A stretch of DNA of 8,963 bases from contig CALCME010000125.1 of assembly GCA_937965925.1 (NCBI GenBank), positions 1-8,963 of the forward strand. The letters run 5' to 3'. This document shows positions 1 to 7,600 of this stretch, piece after piece. Position 1 is the first letter of the stretch; each line of letters opens with the position of its first letter. The position numbers and the translations under genes were made by a program. Source of the DNA: Candidatus Absconditabacterales bacterium. Lineage in GTDB: Bacteria > Patescibacteriota > Gracilibacteria > Absconditabacterales > Absconditicoccaceae. Below the pieces are notes generated by a model. It saw only the letters and a program-made list of their open reading frames with translations. It had not been told where the DNA came from and made no database searches.

Positions 1-15
1 ATCTTTTGGGATCAT
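1..15 (-). CDS. Possible 5' end of a further gene, running off the window edge
   Basis: Downstream of the hydrolase stop, one minus-strand frame stays open to the window edge. Its residues look protein-like (YEKDFDFDYSWNSMIPKD) and it has one late ATG at 13-15. The frame is open well into the 3' end of the hydrolase, and another in-frame ATG lies at 148-150, which would mean an overlap of about 70 bases. A competing frame (LRYIWEGLWLGLQLEQYDPK) is also open over the same bases but has only TTG starts. Too little is visible to name a product or fix the start. The 15-base call is the minimal version; coding may begin further upstream. Confidence 0.25.
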
Positions 16-77
16 ACTGTTCCAACTGTAGTCAAAGTCGAAGTCCTTCTCGTATGTATCTAAGTGATGTGAGTGGA

Positions 78-848
78 TTACTGAGTTTCAAACTGTTCAA
101 TTAGAGAATAAATTTCTTCTGGATGCTCATGATGAACAAAATGAGTTCATTGAGAGAAGACATGTAGTGTGCTATCAGGGATGAGTTTCTCCATAAGCAT
201 ACCGTGTCTTAGCGGTGTAGATGCATCATTTTTTCCTCGAACTAAGAGCACAGGGACTGAAACCTTTTCTAATGAGTTAGTAAGATCTTCTCAAATTGTT
301 TTTAGAAAAATATCTTCCATCTCTCATGCTTGCTGATAGTCGTCTGATCTTACTTTTTTCTGTGCTCGTGTCAAAAGATTGGTTGCTCCAAGTGTTGTTA
401 GTAGTCGTTTTCCTGATCTAATAATTGGATAGTACCACATTTCAACTTGTTCTTGGATACCTCAAGCTCAGATAAAAACAGTCTTCGCTTTTGTTAAGAT
501 CTCCTGAGAAAGTCATTTTATAAGGACTCTACATCAAAACGAATGTCAGATATAGAGATCTATGCGTGAAATCCCGAGTTTCTTGATTAGTACTGATGTC
601 CATGTTGCATATGCTTGTATATCTCGTGATTCTTTTGGTCTGGTTGATCCTCACATTCATGGAAAATCTACAGCTATTCGCTGAGTAGTAGGATCAAGGT
701 GATCAATGATCTTCTTCCATGTAGAACCACTATCACCTCGTCCATGCAGAAACAGATAGATCTTACGAGTACTATCTGTTGGATTAAACTGATCAGAGTG
801 AGTTATTTTACACGGGAGATTGTTTACAATGAGTGTTTTTGAGTGCAT
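78..848 (-). CDS. Alpha/beta-fold hydrolase (256 aa)
   Basis: A soluble single-domain alpha/beta hydrolase; substrate unknown. In order: the oxyanion-hole motif LFLHGWGDSG (residues 32-41), DFPGMGGST (61-69), the nucleophile elbow GHSFG with Ser103, the acid Asp208 in VWGKND, and His236 in GTHFVH, giving a complete Ser-Asp-His triad. Length is normal for the family. Two glycines of the elbow are TGA. Trp37 of HGWG, Trp75 and Trp204 are CGA, all at places where Trp is common in this family, so the gene reads correctly only with UGA=Gly and CGA=Trp. A same-frame start at 941 is possible on paper but would lie inside the preceding peptidase gene. The ATG at 848, four bases after that gene's TAA, gives a normal N-terminus and is chosen. 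No signal peptide is visible. The 4-base gap implies co-transcription and perhaps translational coupling with the peptidase. Esterase, lipase or C-C hydrolase activity cannot be distinguished. Confidence 0.85.
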
Positions 849-852
849 ACGT

Positions 853-1593
853 TTACATGATATGAATAATTCTTTTCGATCGATAGTGTATAAATATATC
901 TGAAGGAATAGTATGATATTTTTGGCTTTCATTAGATTCAAATCAAGATGGATTATGGATTGAGATCGTTTTGATTATTCACTCATCTATCTGTATTCCC
1001 GTTACGAGAACAAGATGCCCTGTTTTCTCATATGGTATTTCTCATCATTTCTCATTAGCATATCTAATAAATGGGTGTACTGATATCATACATCGTCATC
1101 ATTGTGCTACTAGATATGCAAGGAGTCTAATACTACTATACTGATATATATGTCATTTCATTCAATATACCTGCTGTATATATGTGAGAAATGGAGTATA
1201 GATCATTCATGATAGTGACGTTTCATCTTCTTTATATACTCAGTTTTTTAGTGCTTCATGAGCCAATGCTATTGTTCATACATACTTTCATTGTAATGCA
1301 AGTATCATTGCTAGACATGCCATACCGCATACCGACCAGGATCGATGTGCATACTGTTCACGTGACTCCGCTCCTGTTTCTGCTCGTAAAGGATCAGTAG
1401 ACGAATTATTTTCTCTTTCAAAAAATGATTCTACTAAATCAGGAGATGCAAATTGTGAAATATATGGTATATCATGATGAATAGTGAGATTTCACAATGA
1501 ATATAGCCATACATAAGCACGTACTTCATAGAAGCAATTCTTAACCTTATAGTATAGTAATCTAATCATCTTCCTTTTTCTAAGAATCTTCAT
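853..1593 (-). CDS. C39-like papain-fold cysteine peptidase family protein (246 aa)
   Basis: Resembles the Peptidase_C39_2 family (related to bacteriocin-leader peptidases). The family signatures run in order: IPYISQFASPDLV (42-54), DPLWAETG (67-74), the catalytic cysteine in SVCGMACLAMIL (Cys89, codon 1327-1329), the catalytic histidine in TGHLVLVTG (His193) and the third triad residue in SIHNPSG (Asn214). All three catalytic positions are present, so an active peptidase is plausible. Trp70, Trp84 and Trp238 are CGA, at positions where aromatic residues are expected. The N-terminus is basic (MKILRKRKMI) with no obvious secretion signal or transmembrane helix, so it is probably cytoplasmic unless exported by an unknown route. 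There is no ABC-transporter domain, so it is not a bacteriocin exporter. The ATG at 1593 lies 11 bases after the ddl stop; an in-frame ATG at 1569 is an alternative. Under the standard code this gene is invisible because TGA splits it. Confidence 0.8.
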
Positions 1594-1604
1594 AAAGATG
1601 TGAA

Positions 1605-2759
1605 CTATTTCTTATTATTTTCCAAATAGGTAATTGTATGATCCAGAATTGTAGAAGAATGGTCTATCGATTTTTGGCTCAATGCATGATATTTCTGAGC
1701 TGTTGCAATCAGTCCTTCGACAAACTCTCATAAGTCTCGTCATGAAGCTTTTCGTAGAGGAAGTTGCATACTCCCTGGAGTAACATTTACTTCGTTTACA
1801 TATAAGTTTTTGCTTTCTTTGTCATACAAAAAATCTACTCTCGGTGCACCTCATGTCATATGGCATCCTACAAAAATCTCCTTCACATATGCTTTGATAC
1901 GTGCCTCAATTTCTGCTGGTATCTCAGCCGGTACTTTTACCTTTCCTTTCGTTCACTTCATCGTCCCTCCACTATCTGAGGTGTATTTTTCTTCAAATGT
2001 AAGAAATGCTTCGTTGGTCGTAGGTTCTTCTACTTCAGTAGATACAACTTCCCCATCTTTTTCCATCACACTACAGTTTAGTTCTTGCAAGTTGTGTACT
2101 CCATTTTCGATCATTACTCTTGCGTCATAGTATCATGCGACTTCAATAGCAGTTATAAGCTCTGCTTGATTCATCGCTCTACTTACTCAGATTGATGATC
2201 CAAGATTAACTGGTTTTACAAAGAGTGGATAGGTAAGTGTAGATTCAATTTCAGCAATATTAGCACTATCTTTATGATACGTAAGATATGGAACTAGTGG
2301 TAATCATAACTGAGCAAACACATTTTTCATCATCTCTTTGTCTAGACTAATTCACTCTGCGAGTGTTCATACAGATACAATAGGTAAATTGATGAGTTGA
2401 GCAAGTCCACTCACACACCCATCTTCCCCATTTTCTCCATGACAGATATTTCGAAGACAGTCTATTTGATATTCTTTCTTAGAACTCAATAGTCATCCTC
2501 CTTCAGTAGATTGGAAAAAAACTGCACCTGACTTCTTTGATACTACTGGAAGTCCAGACGGTGAGAATCACGAGAGATCTTTAAATTGTTTTAGTACTAA
2601 CAGTTTCTCAGAGATAATTCGCTCTCATTCTCTCGTAATATACAACGGAATCACGTCGTGAGAGGTATGTATTTTTATTGCTTGCATGACAGCATATGCA
2701 CTTGCTATAGATACATCATGTTCTGGTGTACGAGAACCAAAGATAACTCAAATACGCAT
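1605..2759 (-). CDS. ddl: D-alanine--D-alanine ligase (384 aa)
   Basis: ATP-grasp ligase that joins two D-alanines for the peptidoglycan stem peptide. Family landmarks in order: N-terminal FGSRTPEHDVSI (7-18), HGENGEDG (107-114), the ATP-grasp lysine and loop VKPVNLGSSIGVS (181-193), FEEKYTSDSG (255-264), the metal-binding GAPRVDF (304-310), and EVNVTPGSM (323-331). The usual first GG is GS here. The tail motif PLWKASG (334-340) matches the LWEASG of one Ddl subgroup, and its Trp336 is a CGA codon (1752-1754). Trp47 in EGEW, Trp103 and Trp341 are also CGA. Length is slightly above the usual 300-370 residues, with an acidic/polar C-terminal extension after about residue 355. The start ATG is clear but no Shine-Dalgarno precedes it (a TTTTCTTTTTC tract instead). 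The 96-base upstream gap is the widest in the cluster and could hold its own promoter. A D-Ala-D-X depsipeptide ligase is a less likely alternative. Confidence 0.92.
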
Positions 2760-2833
2760 ATGAAAAAGAAAATAATAAAGAATTTGGACTATAAGAATAT
2801 ATTCAGGTGCACAAAGAGTATATCTTTTTTCTT

Positions 2834-2851
2834 GTTGTTATAATAAACAAC
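2834..2851. repeat. Small inverted repeat in the dnph-like/ddl spacer
   Basis: A perfect 6-base inverted repeat, GTTGTT and AACAAC, separated by six A/T bases, lies just after the stop of the deoxyribosyltransferase-like gene. On the transcribed (minus) strand it is followed by an A-rich rather than a T-rich tract, so it does not look like a standard intrinsic terminator. It could be a weak mRNA hairpin at the gene boundary. The rest of the 2760-2855 spacer is A/T-rich, with no clear promoter or ribosome binding site. Confidence 0.3.
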
Positions 2852-2855
2852 TAAA

Positions 2856-3287
2856 TTATGTCGGTTTCTTCGGGTAAGTGTCAAAAAATGATTGTATACA
2901 TTTCTTACATGAGTTCATATCTGTATATGAAACTGTAGTGATATACTCATTACCTTCAACAAAAGCAGAGATACTCGTTCACTCTTTATATATGGCTAGA
3001 ATTGGTATCTTTCTGACATGTTCTGCATAGCAAAGTTCCCATCAAGTTCAATGACTACGTCATGATACTTCGGCAATTAATATATCAGCTCTATCTAAAT
3101 ATTCTCTATATGCAGCGAAAACTGTTTCTGGTGTTGAGGCTATATTGTAAACATGTGCATTCTTATAGGTATGAGTTACATGTTCAGAAAGTACTCTTCA
3201 TCTCGTTTTGAGGAATTCGACTATATCTGTGTAAAACTCTGATCAATTCTGATCTCACATGATTGATCACGCAAAATATATATTCAT
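2856..3287 (-). CDS. Nucleoside 2-deoxyribosyltransferase / DNPH1 (Rcl)-like protein (143 aa)
   Basis: Resembles the small single-domain family that cleaves or transfers the N-glycosidic bond of 2'-deoxynucleosides or deoxynucleoside 5'-monophosphates. Visible marks: the N-terminal strand and nucleotide loop IYFAGSI (3-9), a helix ending in YLDRADILIAEVS (63-75), and the motif HGTGWELCYA (79-88), whose Glu84 aligns with the catalytic glutamate of the G-x-G-Y/W-E-L signature. Length fits (about 140-160). The arginine that usually follows SI in the DNPH1 phosphate-binding loop (SIRGG) is replaced by Met10 and the loop reads SIMGDQNG, so phosphate recognition may differ. Several loop glycines are TGA. 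It sits 28 bases after murA, so is probably co-transcribed with it. A role in salvage or clean-up of nucleotides is family knowledge; the exact substrate is not readable. Confidence 0.75.
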
Positions 3288-3315
3288 TGGGGGTTCAAAG
3301 TAGATTAAAATAAAC

Positions 3316-4611
3316 TTACTCTTCTACAAGAGTGATATCTGCACCTAGAGCATTAAATTCTTCTACAAAGTTTGGAAATCTACGAAAAAGGGGAGTTATA
3401 GCATTTAACGTACTGGTTCATTCTGCAGCAAGACATGCCATAAGCATTCAATAACTAGACTGAATAATATCTCCGCAGAGCATGTTTGCTGGTTTTCGAT
3501 CGGTAGGTCAGAAGGTAATAATTCTATGAGGATCAGCCATAACCGTGCGGGCCTTCATTTTTGCTAGTTCTTGGATGAAGAAGAACTGAGAAGAGTAGTA
3601 ACTATTGGTAATCATTGCACTTCATTCACAGTGCAAAGCTAACACGAGGAGAACTGGCATAATATCCATAGGAAGGAGTGGCCATGCTCACGCAGCAAGT
3701 TCCAAGATATCTCACTTGACGGTGGTTTTGATTTTAATAAGATCTTGTTTTCCTATATGAATTGTATCATTCTCTTCATCTACGCTTACATGGATTCATA
3801 ATTTACTCATTGCTTGGAGTGTCAATCTCATATGGTCAACTACTGCATCAGTTATAGTGATTTCTCATCAGGTCATAACAGTTGCTGTAATAAGTCATGC
3901 GACATCCAGATGATCAGATATGACGTTTCGGCTTGTCCCAGAGAGTGTTTCAACTCAGGTAATATGTAACTTATTTGATCAAATTCACTCTATTTTTGCT
4001 CACATGCTCACAAGCATATTACACAAGTCCTGTACATGTGGTTCACATGCAGCATTTTCAACAACTGTCGTTCCTTTTGCTTTCACTGCCATAAGAATAA
4101 GATTCTCTGTGGCGGTAACAGATGGAAATCGCTGAGTAAAGGAGTTTCACTGGAGTCAATCTGGACAAGTTACTTCGTATGATCAAGCAGTATATGTGTA
4201 CTCACATCACATATGAGACATATTTTCTATAAATGCATCCAATGGACGTGTTCATAATTTACATCATTGAGGCTGAGGCATAGAAACTTTTCAGAAGCGA
4301 GCGAGGAGTGGTCAGCTATACATAACTGAAGCTTTCATTTTTTTACTTAGTTCTGGATTGATTACATGTGAAGAAACTCATGATGCATCTAGTTCTATAC
4401 TACTTTTTGTACTCCAAGAATACGTTCATCCTAACTCTTCAAAAATTTCAAGCATATATTTTACGTCACTCGTTTTTGGTACATTTGTTATGGTTACTTT
4501 CTCATTAGTGAGGAGAGCTGCAGGAATCAATTTTATAATACTGTTCTTGTTTGGGACGGGACGTGTAGTTCATTTTAGAGGTTTTCATCATGTTATAATG
4601 AGTTTTGACAT
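3316..4611 (-). CDS. murA: UDP-N-acetylglucosamine 1-carboxyvinyltransferase, divergent (431 aa)
   Basis: MurA transfers enolpyruvate from PEP to UDP-GlcNAc, the first committed step of cytoplasmic peptidoglycan precursor synthesis. Length is close to the usual ~420. Conserved marks: Lys22-Asn23 (NKN), GPLLARFG (100-107), the catalytic-loop cysteine Cys117 in QGCKLGTRPLD with Arg122, FPSVTATEN (162-170), VENAACEP (184-191), Asp316 in LPMD, and the C-terminal RRFPNFVEEFNALGADI (410-426). Cys rather than Asp at the PEP site predicts fosfomycin sensitivity by family logic. Departures: the arginine of the MRAS motif is Lys93, and the ENRF arginine aligns with Gln342 in SSQF. About 27 of 33 glycines are TGA, including invariant ones; three CGA codons (161, 229, 372) read as Trp. 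EPSP synthase (AroA) is the related alternative but lacks the QGCxxG loop. The start ATG at 4611 has no Shine-Dalgarno; a TATACT box lies about 25 bases upstream. Confidence 0.9.
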
Positions 4612-4636
4612 ACGATACAGAAAGGTAAACGTGACA

Positions 4637-4642
4637 AGTATA
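4637..4642 (-). promoter_or_regulatory. Candidate -10 box upstream of murA
   Basis: The 58-base spacer between the giant gene and murA contains TATACT on the minus strand, 25 bases before the murA ATG, a reasonable distance for a short 5' leader. It overlaps one arm of a weak inverted repeat (TATAG at 4639-4643 with CTATA at 4651-4655). No convincing -35 element is present, so the call is tentative. Confidence 0.25.
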
Positions 4643-4669
4643 GCTAAACACTATATAAAAATCTAGAGA

Positions 4670-7600
4670 TTATAACAGATATTCAAGATCAACGGTGAAT
4701 CCATTCTCACTTCGTATAGAACGTAACACTGGATTTTCACGTATATACTTCATGGGTAAGAAATCTGTCCCTCATATTTCAGACTCACTTTCAAAACGTT
4801 GTAATTCTATGAGGCAGATTTCATTCGTATAATTCTCAGATAAATCGTTCTTATTCATGAGCTTTCATGGAATTTTTTTTAACCTTAAAAATTTTGTAAT
4901 AAAGTTATTTCTAGATAAAGTGGGAATTTCGAATCAGTAGTTCATAGGCCAGACATAGTATCACGTTTCTTTTGGTCACTTTTCTGCACTTAACCAGATA
5001 GTATTTATTCATATGTCACGAGCAGTTTCTTTGATGCGATTCATAGCATTGCTATAAGGGACATTTTTAAGTTTGAATACATCTTTCTTAAATAGAAGTT
5101 TATCAGATACTTCGACATCTACATAAAATTCATTCTTCTTATCGTTGAGTTGAGTTTCAATATTGAATTTAAATGTATCGTATGAACTTTTTTGCACGGT
5201 AATTTCATTTTTTGAATCAGCTGGCAGTCAAACTAATCCATAAAGTTTTCAGATATCTCCTTGTACAAATTCTATCACAGACGACATGATTCTTTTATCA
5301 ATTGTTATCTGTGAGGGAAAGATCATGGTCTCTGGCGATTTTATTGGGGAAGCACTTCAAAGTGTAGACGTTGCCTTTTTCATCATGTAATCATATGCTA
5401 GAGGAGATCGAATAAATTTGTCTGTCTTTTTTCCGTGTGGTGATACAAGATATGATTTTGAATGGAGTATTTTCTCCGTAGGAGATGGATCAACATTCCA
5501 ATGAATTTCTAAAAATCAACTCTCAGAGATACTAACAGTCTCTATTTCTGTGACAGCTCAAAACATACGATTTAATGTAGCAACGATTTCATTTTTTTTA
5601 GCTAATGAAAGATCTCTAAAATCTTGTAATCTGTGTGTCTTTGTGTCTATAAGCTTTTTTGCCAGAAGGAGATGAGTTTGATAACGATCATCTAGATGTC
5701 AATATGCTGCCCATGTTCCTTTTTCTTCAAAAATCGTGCTAGGTACTACCGTATCAATTTTGGTATAGGTACGTCCATTTGGAAAATGAGAGATGATTCC
5801 TCATTGTTGTTTAAATGATTTTTCAAACTCAGCTGGGGCCTCATTACAGATACTGTTCAACCAACTTTTCTCATAAGCACAATATCAGTTATCCAGCAAA
5901 AATCTGATTGCCTCATTTGATAATCAAAATTCTTTTCAAAGCTTACTTCTCGCTTTTATTTCTGGTTGTGATAGTTCAAATAATGTTCATGGGAGTTTAT
6001 GCATTTCATCTATCACATACATGAGAAGTTCTTCTCTAGTTAGATCTTTCCTTCATTTTCACTCTATAGTGAGAAAAGAATCAAAGAGACCTTCATTCTC
6101 TATTATTTTGTTCCATTGAATTTGATTTTGATCTGATGTAGCTCGATTTTTAATTTTTTCGACTTTTTTATCCATTGGCAGTTCTGAATTTTCAATATAT
6201 TTATCTCTACTTTTTGGGAGTTCTTCCCGATTAGTTCTACGTAAATATAACTCGTCCTTCCCAATATTTTGTTTGTTTATTATGTCTTTTTCAATAATCT
6301 TACGATACGATGTAACTATTGCTTCAAGTTCATGCTTTGGCGTTTTCATAATATCTATATAAACTTTATCATAATTTGATCCTCATCGTTCTCAATTTCA
6401 AATATCAATAAGATAAAATCTATCGGCTTTATCTCAGTGAACTTTACCCATGAAAATATTAGGAGATGCGTACTCTTGTAGATCTTCAAGTCAGTAGTTT
6501 TCAAGACTATATTTGTTTTTCAGATTCAACTTTTTTGAATCATTATGTCAAATATCAATTCTAACTTGGATTCATGTATTATTTTTGTCTGTTCTGTCAA
6601 GAACTGGGACATCATGTATGTGTGAAAAGTGTCTTATAAGTAACTGGAGATCAAAGATTCACTTTTGTAATCTTTTAAATTCTTTTAAATTTTCTTGAGT
6701 ATATTTTACATTATTTTCTGGAGAAATCTCATTTCCTATTACTTCTTGCTGAATTAGAAGTACTCTATTACTTGCTTGTCATTTATTTGTCTTTTTTGAT
6801 GCTCTTTGATTTATCTCTGTCCATATTGAATATGATTTTGGTAGTATTCATGGAATAATTTTATTATATATATCGTTCATATACGATCTATATTTATAAG
6901 ATCATATTGAAGCAATTTGTTTTTTATTTGTCACTTTTACAAGATATCAAGAATCTTCATTTTTCTGATTTGGTAGCTTATATGCAGCTGATTCAGACCC
7001 TCTTCATAGAAAATTCTTTCCCCCATTCTTATGTAATGCGAATCTATTTCAGAATATTGAGTACTCATTTTGTTTATCACTTATTGAGTATTTATATATA
7101 GGTTTTTGAATAAATGATCATGTTGAACTATCATATTTAAGATACATTTCACCAGTATCAAATCTTTCATATTTCTTATTGAATTCGTCTTTCGATTCGT
7201 CATTATTCTTTGCTTCTTTTTTACCTAAGAGCTTATCATATTGTATATCAACAATTCAAAAGTCGATAATTGATAGTTCAAATTTTCACTTGATTTTGTT
7301 TCGAAAGATAAGGACGTTTCACGCATTATAATCTTGATGTGTTAGTCATTTTGCTCTCATCTTTACTTCAAATATTTTTAGTTGTTCTTTTAATTCTCTT
7401 TTTTCTAAAGCGATTCTAGCGGGGGCTAATCAGAGTAAGGGTCATAGGTAATCAATGTTTGCATCAATACTTTCTTCTTTAGTCTTTTTTGTAAGTGAAT
7501 GAAACGTTTCATACAAAGAACTTCATGGTATTTCTGTGATAAGTTCTTTATTTTTAAACTTCCTCATAAGAAATTTCTTTATTGCATCATCTGTCATATT

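Noticed and set aside
1191..1400. Plus-strand open frame of 69 codons
   Set aside because: It lies antisense over the peptidase, across the catalytic Cys89 region, which has clear family motifs. It has no recognisable motif of its own.
853..1593. Bacteriocin-processing ABC exporter peptidase
   Set aside because: Only a papain-fold peptidase-like domain is present, with no transmembrane or ATPase domain, and no precursor peptide with a double-glycine leader was recognised nearby.
1810..2130. Plus-strand open frame of 106 codons
   Set aside because: Antisense to the ddl coding region, whose motifs continue without a break through it.
2834..2851. Intrinsic terminator before ddl
   Set aside because: The inverted repeat has only A/T-weak pairing and is followed by A-rich, not U-rich, sequence on the transcribed strand.
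78..4611. Genetic code 4 (UGA=Trp, Mycoplasma-like)
   Set aside because: Trp at the GHSFG elbow, at the DFG glycine and at tens of MurA glycine positions is not credible.
3920..4666. Plus-strand open frames of 71 and 102 codons
   Set aside because: Both are mostly antisense to murA and carry no recognisable domain.
6671..6690. Direct repeat TCTTTTAAAT x2
   Set aside because: Ten-base tandem copy inside the coding part of the giant gene (Lys/Phe/Leu-rich segment) in A/T-rich DNA; most likely chance.
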